From assembly GCA_910579125.1 (NCBI GenBank), contig CAJTTH010000001.1, positions 1 through 64,000 of the forward strand: DNA of 64,000 nt. Direction: 5' to 3'. A program made the position numbers and the translations under genes. The DNA comes from an uncultured Oscillospiraceae bacterium. Lineage in GTDB: Bacteria; Bacillota; Clostridia; Oscillospirales; Ruminococcaceae. A model generated the notes under the pieces. It ran no database searches. It was given only the letters and a program-made list of their open reading frames with translations, and was not told the DNA's origin. Below are positions 25,050 to 34,204 of this stretch, piece after piece (positions within the stretch are counted from its first letter, which is position 1; each line of letters opens with the position of its first letter).

Positions 25050-26246
25050 ATGAAAAAAACAGTTTCTATGTTAGTAACGGCGGCGCTGATTCTGGCTCTT
25101 GCGGGCTGTAACGGCGAGGGAACGAGCAACAATTCAAGTACGGGAAACTCGAAACCGAATTCCGTTTCCACGGACAAAAGCTCAACGGGCATTTCCGAGA
25201 GTACCGACAACACAAGCGGTTCCGATAATAGTGATGTTTCGAGCAACTCGGACAGTTCGCCCGAGAGTACCGACAGCGTTTCCGAAAGTACGGACAGCAC
25301 TCCTGAGAGCACCGAAAGCTCCTCTCACGAAAAGCCCGCGACCGACCCTAACAATCAGGGCGGCGAGATGTCGGGTTCGGTTCTCGTACTCGACGACGGA
25401 CGCGCTATCGACCTGTACGGCGGCGGTTACGAGCGCGGGCAGAACTACGCCGAGACGCTCAATCAGCTTAAATCGCTCGTCGGCGATCAAGTGAATGTGT
25501 TCTCGCTCGTCGCGCCGACTGCGGTGTCGTTCTATCTGCCAGAAGACCTTTCGTATATGGCGGGCAGCGAGTGGGATAATATAGATCATCTTAACGGCTT
25601 TTTTGACGGCGTAATTCCCGTGGACGCGTATACGGAGCTGTCAAAGCATACAAACGAGGATATTTACTTCCGCACCGATCACCACTGGCAGCCGCTCGGA
25701 GCGTACTACGCGGCAAAGGCGTTTGCGGATATAGCGCAGGTGCCGTTCGCGGCGCTGTCCGAATATGAGACTGTCGCAATGGAGGGCTACGTCGGAACGA
25801 TGTACGGCTACAGCGACGAAAATCCGCTTGTAAAAAATAATCCCGATGTGTTCACATACTACAAACCCAAGAACGAATATACTACAACATACTACACACA
25901 GAGCCTTACAGACCCGTATGAGGCGGGGCTGTTCCTGAAATCGCTCGAGGATACCCCCGTCGTAAGCTGGTACTTGGTGTTTATGGGCGGCGACGACGAG
26001 GTCGCGCACGTACATACCGACGTCGGCAACGGCAGAAAGCTGGTCATGGTCAAGGACAGCTACGGAAACGCGGTCGTGCCTTCTCTCACCAATTCCTTTG
26101 AGGATATCTGGGTGGTCGATATGCGCTACTTCGAGGGGAGCATTTCGCAGCTCGTCAAGGACGAGGGGCTGACCGACGTGCTGTTCTGCATGAACTCGTT
26201 CAGCGCTACCGGCGATAATCAGTACAAGCTCGCCGATAAACTTTAA
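25050..26246 (+). CDS. DHHW-family lipoprotein, paralogue 3
   Basis: 398 residues. Lipoprotein signal ending LALAGCN, a Ser/Thr/Glu-rich linker (about 25-105) made of short ESTDS-type repeats, then the DHHW catalytic domain with the complete motif TDHHWQPLGAYYAA and VKDSYGNAVVPSL. The start at 25050 follows CAGGGGG; 22 further upstream codons are open but lack a ribosome site. The three tandem paralogues differ mainly in anchor, linker and the exact motif, suggesting use on different acceptors or in different wall positions. Its stop overlaps an ATG just ahead of the FkbH-like gene. Confidence 0.85.
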   Translation: MKKTVSMLVTAALILALAGCNGEGTSNNSSTGNSKPNSVSTDKSSTGISESTDNTSGSDNSDVSSNSDSSPESTDSVSESTDSTPESTESSSHEKPATDPNNQGGEMSGSVLVLDDGRAIDLYGGGYERGQNYAETLNQLKSLVGDQVNVFSLVAPTAVSFYLPEDLSYMAGSEWDNIDHLNGFFDGVIPVDAYTELSKHTNEDIYFRTDHHWQPLGAYYAAKAFADIAQVPFAALSEYETVAMEGYVGTMYGYSDENPLVKNNPDVFTYYKPKNEYTTTYYTQSLTDPYEAGLFLKSLEDTPVVSWYLVFMGGDDEVAHVHTDVGNGRKLVMVKDSYGNAVVPSLTNSFEDIWVVDMRYFEGSISQLVKDEGLTDVLFCMNSFSATGDNQYKLADKL

Positions 26247-26260
26247 TGGGAGGACAACAA

Positions 26261-28051
26261 ATGCTGCCTGAACTCAGCCGTCCGTTTGACGGGGATATGA
26301 TAATGCAGAGCAAAAGGAAACTGCTGCGGCTGCTCAAGGAAAAGGAACAGGGCGCTGTGCCGCTGAAAATAGCGGTGCTTGGCGGTTCGACGACCTCGGA
26401 TATCATCAAGATACTGGAGTTGTTTCTGCGCGACAGGGGGATCGTGCCGAGCTTTTACGAGTCCGAGTACGCGCAGTACTGGAGCGACGCGGTTTTCGGG
26501 AATAAGGAGCTTGATGAGTTCAAGCCCGAGTTGGTGTTCATTCACACGACCTCGCGGAATATCGAAGAGAAACCGCGCGTCAACGAGGACGAAAGCTCCG
26601 TTGCCGACAAGCTCAGCCGCGAATACGAGCGCTATGAGCGTATGTGGACGTCGCTTTCGGAGAAGTTCGGGTGCGTTATTATACAAAACAACTTCGAGCT
26701 GCCTAGCGAACGTCTGCTCGGAAACCGCGAGGTCGGCTGCGCCTACGGTCGTATCGATTTTATCACGCGGCTCAACTGCAAGCTCTATGACTACGCACGG
26801 TCGCACAAGAACTTTTATATCCACGATATCAACTATCTGTCGGCTGCATACGGGCTGGAGCGCTGGCACGAGCTGCGTCACTGGCATTTGTACAAATACG
26901 CGATGAGCGTTTCGGCGATACCCGAGTTTGCGTACAGTCTGGCGAATATCGTCTGCTCGGTCATGGGGCGTAACAAGAAAGTCCTCGCACTCGATCTGGA
27001 CAACACGCTCTGGGGCGGCGTTATCGGCGATGACGGACAGTCGGGGATCGAGATAGGCAGCGAAACCTCCGAGGGGCAGAGTTTTCTGCGCTTGCAGGAG
27101 TATATTAAGGCGCACAAGGAGCTTGGTGTGCTGCTTACCGTTTGCTCGAAGAACGACCTCGAAAATGCGCTCGAGGGACTTAACCACCCCGACGCAGCGC
27201 TGCACCCCGACGATTTCGCGTGTATCAAGGCGAACTGGAACGAAAAATGGCGCAATCTCGAGGAGACGGCGCAGGAGTTAAATCTGTTGCCCGAGAGCTT
27301 CGTCTTTGCGGACGACAATCCCGCCGAGCGTGAGATCGTCCGCACGCAGCTCCCCGAGGTGACTGTTATCAACTTCGACGATCCCGAAGAATGTATCCGC
27401 GCGCTCGACAAGTGCGGTTTCTTTGAGGTGACTTCACTTTCTGCGGACGACGCGGCGAGAGGCGAAATGTACCGTGCCAACGCCGAAAGAGCAGCTGCCG
27501 AAAAGAAGTTCGCGAGCTACGGCGATTTTCTCCGAAGTCTGGAAATGAAAGCCGAGATACGCGATTTTGACCCCGTGCACATTCCCAGAATTACCCAGCT
27601 CACCAACAAGAGCAATCAGTTTAACCTAACGACAAAGCGCTATACCCAGACCGAAATGGAAGCTGTCGCCACCGACAATAAATTTATCAGGCTGTGCGGA
27701 AGACTAACGGACAAATTCGGCGACAACGGTATCGTGTCGGTCGTTATCGGCAAAAAAGAAGGGAAGTCGCTGCACGTCGACCTGTGGCTGATGAGCTGCC
27801 GAGTACTCAAACGCGAAATGGAGTTCGCAATGCTCGACAGGCTTGTCGAGGAATGCCGGAGTGCGGGTATTGAGGAGATAATCGGTTACTACTATCCCAC
27901 CAAGAAAAACGGTATGGTGGCGGGGCTTTACGAGGAATTCGGGTTTTCGCGGATCGCCTCGGACGAGAACGGCAATACGACGTGGAGACTTGAAACGTCA
28001 AAATATTCGCCGAAAACCAAGGCGATAAAAATTAACGAAAGTGAGAATTGA
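26261..28051 (+). CDS. FkbH-like HAD-superfamily enzyme
   Basis: Cytoplasmic protein, 596 residues. An N-terminal SGNH-like segment (AVLGGSTTSDIIKILELFL) precedes the HAD domain with LALDLDNTLWGGVIGDDG, the FkbH signature (nucleophile Asp in DLDNT), and the later KNDLE and FADDNPAE motifs. The C-terminal 150 residues resemble a GNAT fold. Characterised FkbH proteins load a glyceryl unit from 1,3-bisphosphoglycerate onto an acyl carrier protein; that this one does the same is inference. I chose ATG 26261, 6 nt after GGGAGG, over ATG 26246, which overlaps the previous stop. Confidence 0.88.
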   Translation: MLPELSRPFDGDMIMQSKRKLLRLLKEKEQGAVPLKIAVLGGSTTSDIIKILELFLRDRGIVPSFYESEYAQYWSDAVFGNKELDEFKPELVFIHTTSRNIEEKPRVNEDESSVADKLSREYERYERMWTSLSEKFGCVIIQNNFELPSERLLGNREVGCAYGRIDFITRLNCKLYDYARSHKNFYIHDINYLSAAYGLERWHELRHWHLYKYAMSVSAIPEFAYSLANIVCSVMGRNKKVLALDLDNTLWGGVIGDDGQSGIEIGSETSEGQSFLRLQEYIKAHKELGVLLTVCSKNDLENALEGLNHPDAALHPDDFACIKANWNEKWRNLEETAQELNLLPESFVFADDNPAEREIVRTQLPEVTVINFDDPEECIRALDKCGFFEVTSLSADDAARGEMYRANAERAAAEKKFASYGDFLRSLEMKAEIRDFDPVHIPRITQLTNKSNQFNLTTKRYTQTEMEAVATDNKFIRLCGRLTDKFGDNGIVSVVIGKKEGKSLHVDLWLMSCRVLKREMEFAMLDRLVEECRSAGIEEIIGYYYPTKKNGMVAGLYEEFGFSRIASDENGNTTWRLETSKYSPKTKAIKINESEN

Positions 28052-28052
28052 T

Positions 28053-28298
28053 ATGGACAAGGAAACGGTCAAGGGCAGGCTTACAAAGGTGTTCCGCAAT
28101 GTGTTTGACGACGACGCAATCGAGCTTACGGACAGCACAACCGCGGACGACATCGAGGCGTGGGACAGTCTGGAGCACATCACTCTGATATCGGCGGTCG
28201 AAAAGGAATTCAAAATGCGCTTTACCATGAAAGAGGTCAGCGGAATGAAGAACGTCGGCGAGATGATGAACATAATCGCCGAACGCGCAAAGAATTAA
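28053..28298 (+). CDS. acyl carrier protein
   Basis: 81-residue four-helix carrier protein. The 4'-phosphopantetheine attachment Ser lies in EAWDSLEHITLI. It starts 1 nt after the FkbH-like stop; a GTG at 28041 in frame is a less likely start. Its place at the end of an MBOAT/DHHW/FkbH operon matches DltC in the dlt system: a dedicated carrier that presents an activated group to the membrane acyltransferase. The pan-coa operon nearby supplies the precursor of its cofactor, but no direct link is implied. Confidence 0.93.
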   Translation: MDKETVKGRLTKVFRNVFDDDAIELTDSTTADDIEAWDSLEHITLISAVEKEFKMRFTMKEVSGMKNVGEMMNIIAERAKN

Positions 28299-28362
28299 TC
28301 AGACCGTTCTGCGGAACGGAAGACGCAAACAAACCGCGGCAACTATCTGCCGCGGTTTATTT

Positions 28363-30936
28363 TTATTTCTCGATGAATTTTTTCAGCAGCCCTGCGACCG
28401 TGTTCACGTCAATCGGCTTTGCGGTGTGCGCGTTCATTCCCGCGTCAAGGCACTTCTTGACGTCCTCCGAGAACGCGTCCGCCGTCATTGCGATTATCGG
28501 GATATTCTTGTCGGGGTGCGAGCTTGAGCGTATAGCCACAGACGCTTCATAGCCCGACATAACCGGCATTCGTATATCCATAAGGATAGCCTTGTAATAA
28601 CCCGGCTTGCTCTTTTCCAGCATATCAACGCATATCTGACCGTTCTCCGCGTGGTCGATGTCAAGTCCTATCTCGGACAGCAGCTCGTTCGCGATCTCCC
28701 AGTTAAGCTCGTTGTCCTCGGCAAGCAGTATCTTCACGTTGTCAAACCTTACATCATCGGCGGGACGTTCCGCTATATTTTCCGCGTCGGCAGCCGACGG
28801 CGCGTCGCCGTTTACAAACTGTTTCAGCCCGTAGAACAGCGTAGAAGTAAACAGCGGCTTGGAAATAAATCCCGAAACGCCTGCTTCGCGCGCGGCGCTT
28901 TCTATATCCGACCAATCATAAGCGGATATAAGTAAGATAGGAATATCGTCGCCAAGCCTTTCCCTGATTTGACGGGCGGTCTCGATACCGTCAATGCCGG
29001 GCAGTTTCCAGTCAAGCAGAATTATTTGGTACGGATTTCCGCTTTCTTGAGATGCAGTGACCTTTTTTACGGCGGTTTCACCGTCAAACGCCCACTCAGC
29101 GTTAATTCCGATCCTATTCAGCGAATCCACCGTTCCGTTGCAGATAAGCTCATCGTCATCAACCACCAACATCCGCCAGCTTGGGAGTATCATTTCCTCC
29201 TCGCGCAGCTCAGCCCTTTCCAGATCAAGCGAAACGGAGAAGCAAGTGCCCTTGTTAAGTTCACTCTCCACACTGATAGTGCCGCCCATAGCGTCGACAA
29301 TGTATTTTGCTATCGCCATTCCAAGCCCCGTACCCTCGGTCTTGTGTACGCGCTTGTTGTCCTCGCGGGAAAACGCCTCGAATATCTTTTTCTTGAACTC
29401 ATCGTTCATACCGATGCCCGAGTCCTTTACCTCGAGATTTACCTGCGTGAAGTTGTCGCCCTTTTCAGACGGCTTCTCATAAAGCATGACCTCGATAGAT
29501 CCGCCCTCGGGAGTGAATTTGATCGCGTTCGACAACAAATTGAGAATAATCTGATTTAAACGCACACTGTCGCAGTAAACGTTTTCACAATCTATATTGT
29601 TGATAAACACGTCAAACTTCTGTTTCTTTGCTTTGACCTGCGGCTGAACTATGCCGACGATCGCTTCCATTATCTCCCTCAGCGAGATTTCCGACATTGA
29701 AAGCGTCATTTTGCCGCTTTCGATTTTTGACATATCAAGAATGTCATTGATAAGTCCCAGTAAATGCTTGCTCGAAAGCGTTATCTTGGAGAGACAGTTT
29801 TCCACCTGCTGCCTGTTGTCGATGTTTGCTGTTGCGATAGCCGTCATACCGACGATAGCGTTCATGGGTGTACGGATATCGTGTGACATATTCGACAAAA
29901 ACTCGCTTTTGGCTTTATTGGCGTGCTCCGCCTCCTCGCGTGCTTCATCGAGAAGCTTCATCTGCTTGCGGGTCATTCTGAAATATATAAGGAATATCAG
30001 GACAAACAAGCCGAGATTAGCCGCGATACACAGCATAAACAGCGACAAGCGGTGTTCCTCAAGCTCGTTCATCACGGAATTAAGCTCGCCATACGGCATA
30101 ACAGTCACAAGATACCACTCTGAATGAGCGAGCGGCGTACAGTATACATGACTGCGCTCATTTTCCAGCGGCATAACGTTTGAGAAGTCCTCGCGCCTTT
30201 CCATTGCCTTATGCAGACCGTCGATAAACTCCTCTGCGCCGGGATCATTATGCTCTTTAAATGTCGAACGTATCCTGTCAAAATAATCGTTATCTGCAAT
30301 ATCGTTGCTTTTTATAATGAAACTACCGTCGCGGCGGATAATATGCGAATACGTTAAGGTATCATTGTCGTCAAGCCCCAGTACATCATTTATATATTGC
30401 GCGGGAAATCCGGCAACCAGCGCGAGACTCCGCTTACCGTTCTTCATAGGATATGCAGCGGGAATGCCAAGCATAACTATCTTGCTCTCGCTGTCGGAAT
30501 GCGCGATGGCAATCTTTTTGTTGCCGTTCTTCAGCGATTTTAGAAACGACGTGGTATCCTCAAGCTCCACTGCGTTTCCGTATATCATGTCGAAATTGCC
30601 GTCCTCGTCAAAAAACGCGAGATAGTCATAGCTGCGCAAACTTCCCTCGTGTGTAAGCACGTCGAGAAGTTTCTTTCCGTAAACCGCCTCCTCGGGCGGA
30701 TTTCCGTCGACTATTGTTCTCAGCTGGTTTATTCGCAAATTTATCGTTGTCTCGAAGTGCTTTGTAATCCTCTCGCTCATGCCGTTCATATAGATCGTTC
30801 CGACATTATTTATGACGCGATCCGTCTCGCTTCCCATTGTAGTGACGAGGTAAGAAAACGATCCGACAATCACGATTATCAGCAAGATCAGACTTGCAAG
30901 CAGAAACCTTGCCGTTTTTTTCTTTGTATTACTCAA
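28363..30936 (-). CDS. hybrid sensor histidine kinase with two receiver domains
   Basis: 857 residues from TTG, 8 nt after GAGGTGAG. Membrane helix (about 10-32), extracellular sensory domain (about 33-290, double-Cache-like), second helix (about 296-318), HisKA with the phospho-accepting His in [10 protein letters not shown], HATPase with N and G boxes ([27 protein letters not shown]), then two receivers: VVDDDELI with phospho-Asp in LLDWKLPG, and LLAEDNELN with phospho-Asp in LMDIRMPVM. No HPt is fused; a separate HPt protein lies directly upstream in the operon, so a multistep relay is expected. Confidence 0.93.
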   Translation of the reverse strand: MSNTKKKTARFLLASLILLIIVIVGSFSYLVTTMGSETDRVINNVGTIYMNGMSERITKHFETTINLRINQLRTIVDGNPPEEAVYGKKLLDVLTHEGSLRSYDYLAFFDEDGNFDMIYGNAVELEDTTSFLKSLKNGNKKIAIAHSDSESKIVMLGIPAAYPMKNGKRSLALVAGFPAQYINDVLGLDDNDTLTYSHIIRRDGSFIIKSNDIADNDYFDRIRSTFKEHNDPGAEEFIDGLHKAMERREDFSNVMPLENERSHVYCTPLAHSEWYLVTVMPYGELNSVMNELEEHRLSLFMLCIAANLGLFVLIFLIYFRMTRKQMKLLDEAREEAEHANKAKSEFLSNMSHDIRTPMNAIVGMTAIATANIDNRQQVENCLSKITLSSKHLLGLINDILDMSKIESGKMTLSMSEISLREIMEAIVGIVQPQVKAKKQKFDVFINNIDCENVYCDSVRLNQIILNLLSNAIKFTPEGGSIEVMLYEKPSEKGDNFTQVNLEVKDSGIGMNDEFKKKIFEAFSREDNKRVHKTEGTGLGMAIAKYIVDAMGGTISVESELNKGTCFSVSLDLERAELREEEMILPSWRMLVVDDDELICNGTVDSLNRIGINAEWAFDGETAVKKVTASQESGNPYQIILLDWKLPGIDGIETARQIRERLGDDIPILLISAYDWSDIESAAREAGVSGFISKPLFTSTLFYGLKQFVNGDAPSAADAENIAERPADDVRFDNVKILLAEDNELNWEIANELLSEIGLDIDHAENGQICVDMLEKSKPGYYKAILMDIRMPVMSGYEASVAIRSSSHPDKNIPIIAMTADAFSEDVKKCLDAGMNAHTAKPIDVNTVAGLLKKFIEK

Positions 30937-30958
30937 ATCAACTCACCTCAAAAGAAAC

Positions 30959-31312
30959 CTACTCGTCAAGCTGAGCCAATGCGTCAACAATAAAATCCCG
31001 GTCTGCGCGAACAACCTTAAGAAGCTCGGCGGCATTATCCGCAACAGTGTTCCGCAGCGCCTCGGTAAGCTCGGCTGACGAAGCGTGCAGCTTATCCAGT
31101 CCGAGATTGGCGCACAGTCCTTTCAGCGTATGCGCCGCCCTGAACGCGGTCTCATAGTCTCCGTTCTCAAACGCCGCAATAAGATCATCTGTTGTCTTAT
31201 CATTTTTAAATTTTCTGACAAACTTTCCGAGCATTTTCTCGGAATTACCCATTCTCGTAAGCACCGCGTTGTAATCGGAGCCGATGGTATTATAAAAGGC
31301 TTCTAATGTCAT
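30959..31312 (-). CDS. HPt phosphotransfer protein
   Basis: 117-residue helical protein with the HPt phospho-site His in AAHTLKGLCANLG followed by LHASSAELTEAL. It would shuttle phosphate between the receivers of the downstream hybrid kinase and the receiver of the upstream HD-GYP protein. The start at 31312 follows AAAGGGG and overlaps the end of the HD-GYP gene by 23 nt, showing translational coupling. Confidence 0.9.
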   Translation of the reverse strand: MTLEAFYNTIGSDYNAVLTRMGNSEKMLGKFVRKFKNDKTTDDLIAAFENGDYETAFRAAHTLKGLCANLGLDKLHASSAELTEALRNTVADNAAELLKVVRADRDFIVDALAQLDE

Positions 31313-32927
31313 TGTTGTTTTCCCCTTTCATCAATCCGTAGCCGTTTTCGTATGGAACGAGCTTGCCGATAACTCCCGTGTATCGCTGCGGCTCCTCGAG
31401 AGTCCACGTTGTGCGGCACACAAGCTTGTATGTATTGCAGTGCGTGTCAGTGGGATAGCGGCGGTGTTCCTCGGCGGTATTTGTTATCCTGAGCGTCTGC
31501 ACGGGCTTATCCTCGCCCGGCTTTACGGTAATAAGCTGATGTACATAGAACTGCACAATAGGCTGCTCGGCGGACATTGAGCGCAGCTTCGCCGAAAAGT
31601 CGGAAAGCGTTTTCTTGCCGAATACGGTGCACATAGTCTCGTTGTGCACGGGATCGATCACTGTCTCCTCCACACCGATAGTCTCCGCGCCGTTCGGGGA
31701 AAGCGTAAGCATATTGGACGCAGCGTTGTATTCAAACGAGTAGCCGCCCGTAATGCTCTCAAAGAAACGGCTCTTCATCTTCTCGTATTCAAGCAGATGA
31801 AGCAGTCTGTCAGAAGAGAACATCGCGTCGTTTTTCAGCAGCTCGTGCGCGAATTCCTTTATCTCGTCCTCGCCGCGGAAATTAGCACCGCCGCCCTCCT
31901 TGACAAGACGCATTTCCTCGGCACAGCTTCTTAAACAATTTATAAGCAGCGGGTTGAATTGTCCGCATTCGCCGTTGGAAATCATTTCGATAGCGGTGTC
32001 GTGCGAGAACGCTTTCTTATAGCATCTGTCGGCGGTGAGCGCATCGTAAACGTCCGCAAGCGACACGGCCTGCGCCGCTATCGGAATATCGTCGCCCTTT
32101 AAGCCGTCGGGGTAGCCTCGTCCGTCCCAGCGCTCGTGGTGCCACCGCGCGATCGAATACGCTAGTTTAACGATTGGCTCGTCGCGGTAGAACGGCAGCT
32201 CGGACAGCATCTGCGAGCCGACTGCGGAGTGCGACTTCATTATCGCAAACTCCTCGTCGGTAAGTCTGCCGGGCTTGTTCAGTATCTCGTCGGGTATAGA
32301 AATTTTTCCTATATCGTGCAGTGCGGAAACGTTGGAGATAAGCGAAATATCCGTTTCCGTAAGCTTATATTTATCGGTTATTTTTATCAGCCCTTTGAGA
32401 AGTATCTCGGTGTAGCTCTGCACGTTGATGACGTGCATACCGCATTCACCGTTGCGGAACTCGACGGTATGTGCGAGTATCTCGATCATCACGCGGGAAT
32501 TTTTTTCCTTTTCGTAAAACTGATCCGCGACAAGCCCTGCGAGTTTTTTCTGCTTGGCATACAGAGATGTGATGTTTCGGCAGCGCTTTTTTACGATGAC
32601 CGCGTCGAACGGTCTGTGTATAAACTCCATAACGCCCAAGTCGTAAGCCTTATGCATAAATTCTACGGAATCCTCTGAGCTTATCATAATGACGGGCGTA
32701 TCCGCAAGCCAACCGTTCTTATTCATAATGTCAAGAACTTCCAGACCGTTCATTTCAGGCATTACCATATCCAGCAGCACAAGCGATATCTCCGTAGTGT
32801 GCCCGTTCAGGAATGTGACCGCCTCGTTTCCGTTTGCCGCCTCAAATATCTCGTATTCATCGGCAAGCATATCCGTGAGAATCTCACGATTCATCTCAGA
32901 ATCGTCAACAATAAGTATTTTTTCCAT
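31290..32927 (-). CDS. response regulator with HD-GYP c-di-GMP phosphodiesterase domain
   Basis: 545 residues. The N-terminal receiver (1-120) has KILIVDDSEMN and phospho-Asp in LLDMVMPEM. The HD-GYP domain (about 150-340) keeps ALHDIGKISIPD, HHERWDGRGYP and the K-D elements needed for metal binding and hydrolysis of c-di-GMP to GMP. The C-terminal 200 residues look PAS-like (LNMLTLSPNGAETIGV-type segment) and are unassigned. I chose the ATG before EKILIVDD; 11 upstream codons from GTG are possible. It is the first gene of a three-gene signalling operon driven by a consensus promoter at 33035-33063. Confidence 0.92.
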   Translation of the reverse strand: MEKILIVDDSEMNREILTDMLADEYEIFEAANGNEAVTFLNGHTTEISLVLLDMVMPEMNGLEVLDIMNKNGWLADTPVIMISSEDSVEFMHKAYDLGVMEFIHRPFDAVIVKKRCRNITSLYAKQKKLAGLVADQFYEKEKNSRVMIEILAHTVEFRNGECGMHVINVQSYTEILLKGLIKITDKYKLTETDISLISNVSALHDIGKISIPDEILNKPGRLTDEEFAIMKSHSAVGSQMLSELPFYRDEPIVKLAYSIARWHHERWDGRGYPDGLKGDDIPIAAQAVSLADVYDALTADRCYKKAFSHDTAIEMISNGECGQFNPLLINCLRSCAEEMRLVKEGGGANFRGEDEIKEFAHELLKNDAMFSSDRLLHLLEYEKMKSRFFESITGGYSFEYNAASNMLTLSPNGAETIGVEETVIDPVHNETMCTVFGKKTLSDFSAKLRSMSAEQPIVQFYVHQLITVKPGEDKPVQTLRITNTAEEHRRYPTDTHCNTYKLVCRTTWTLEEPQRYTGVIGKLVPYENGYGLMKGENNNDIRSLL

Positions 32928-33034
32928 TACCCAAAAAAGGAAAAGCGGACTATAATACACTTTTTGGGAAATTTCCGTTCATCTCGCTGTCCGCTCTCCT
33001 GCGCCCCCCTTTCATTTACTTTACAATTACTTTA

Positions 33035-33063
33035 ATTATATCATAAATCTGTCGATTTGTCAA
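33035..33063 (-). promoter_or_regulatory. promoter of HD-GYP/HPt/kinase operon
   Basis: Minus strand TTGACA (33058-33063) and TATAAT (33035-33040), spacer 17. It gives a leader of about 100 nt before the HD-GYP start. Confidence 0.8.
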
Positions 33064-33090
33064 CCGAAAAAAACAAATTAAGCTGTGTTT

Positions 33091-34005
33091 TCAAATAACA
33101 AGATCTTTCGGGAGTTTGTCGAGAGTGATCACTCTCGGATCGTTGTAGATCTCCGCAAGAACGCGCTTGTCGTTGTTCAGAATGAAGTCTGTGTGCCATA
33201 CCATAAACCACGCCCACATCGCGCCGTCGTTCACAAAATTGTCGATCGGCGGAACATTTCCGCACTCATGGAACGCCATTGGCTTGTGCGCTACCTTTTT
33301 CAGCAGTTCAAACGCGCTCTTATGTGTGCTGTTGTTGTATGTATCGGAGCCGATTATATCGCAGTATTCGTCGCCGGGATACCAACCGTCCGCAACATAA
33401 TCCGCGTAGCCGAGCACCCAGATAAGATTATTCAGCTTGTATTTATTGGTGAATTTATCGTACATCATGCGCCACAGCCGCACAAAGTTCTCCGCGCCGC
33501 CTTTTCCCCACCAGAACCACTGTCCGTCAAATTCGTGAAACGGTCTCCACAGCACGGTGACACCCGCGTCACGCAGCTCCGCGAGCGCTCTCGCCGCCCT
33601 GTCCCAGCTTGTCATCAAGGTGTCGTTCTCGTCCGTGCCATCGGTGAACAGACGTGCGAAATCGGGGTTATCCGACTTGGACTCGGGATAATCGCTTATG
33701 GCAACTCCCGTATGCCAGCAGATAGTTACCAGACCGCCGCGTTTCGTCCACTCTATCGAACGTCCGACAACGCCGTCAAAGTCGTTTGCCTTAAAATCCA
33801 GTCCTCTCATAGCAGGCAGCTTACCCGTGACCTCTTTTATGTAATCCGTTTCATACTCGGGCGAACCTCTCCAGACAGACTCCTGCTGAGCGGAGATGAC
33901 ATTCTTGCCGAAATTATCGCAGATATACGCGAATATCCTTTTTGTGCGGTTGTCGGAATCGGGATTTGAAAGAGAATATCCGCCGACGCTGTTTGTATTC
34001 ATCAT
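33091..34005 (-). CDS. GH26 beta-mannanase, apparently cytoplasmic
   Basis: 304 residues. GH26 acid/base Glu in WRPFHEFDGQWFWWG and nucleophile Glu in MAFHECGNVPP, with the WHTG and DTYNN segments. No signal peptide or anchor is visible after the chosen ATG (34005, 9 nt after AAAGG), and the longer open frame does not add a convincing one. Intracellular GH26 enzymes cut imported manno-oligosaccharides, fitting the cytoplasmic beta-mannosidase of the same island. Its promoter lies within a 9-bp inverted repeat next to a divergent WYL regulator. Confidence 0.9.
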   Translation of the reverse strand: MMNTNSVGGYSLSNPDSDNRTKRIFAYICDNFGKNVISAQQESVWRGSPEYETDYIKEVTGKLPAMRGLDFKANDFDGVVGRSIEWTKRGGLVTICWHTGVAISDYPESKSDNPDFARLFTDGTDENDTLMTSWDRAARALAELRDAGVTVLWRPFHEFDGQWFWWGKGGAENFVRLWRMMYDKFTNKYKLNNLIWVLGYADYVADGWYPGDEYCDIIGSDTYNNSTHKSAFELLKKVAHKPMAFHECGNVPPIDNFVNDGAMWAWFMVWHTDFILNNDKRVLAEIYNDPRVITLDKLPKDLVI

Positions 34006-34048
34006 AATTTTTAACCTTTCCTTTGTATTTTCCGATACGGCTATTGAT

Positions 34049-34078
34049 ATTATAAATTGACAAATCGGTTTTGTCAAT
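34049..34078 (-). promoter_or_regulatory. promoter of GH26 gene with embedded inverted repeat
   Basis: Minus strand TTGACA (34072-34077) and TATAAT (34049-34054), spacer 17. ATTGACAAA (34056-34064) and TTTGTCAAT (34070-34078) form a perfect inverted repeat with a 5-bp gap that contains the -35 and most of the spacer, a likely repressor operator. Confidence 0.7.
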
Positions 34079-34152
34079 CCCGATTTTCCTTTTTCACCTG
34101 AATTTCACCGATATTTTGTAAAACGCACTTTGCCGAACGCTTGGATAAATTA

Positions 34153-34181
34153 TTGACAAACGCCGTGCAATGCTCTATAAT
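34153..34181 (+). promoter_or_regulatory. promoter of WYL regulator gene
   Basis: TTGACA (34153-34158) and TATAAT (34176-34181), spacer 17. Confidence 0.8.
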
Positions 34182-34204
34182 ATAAAGGAAAAGGGGGCGT
34201 TTAT

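Noticed and set aside
28041..28298. GTG start for the acyl carrier protein
   Set aside because: It overlaps the FkbH-like stop and serves better as part of the ribosome site for the ATG at 28053.
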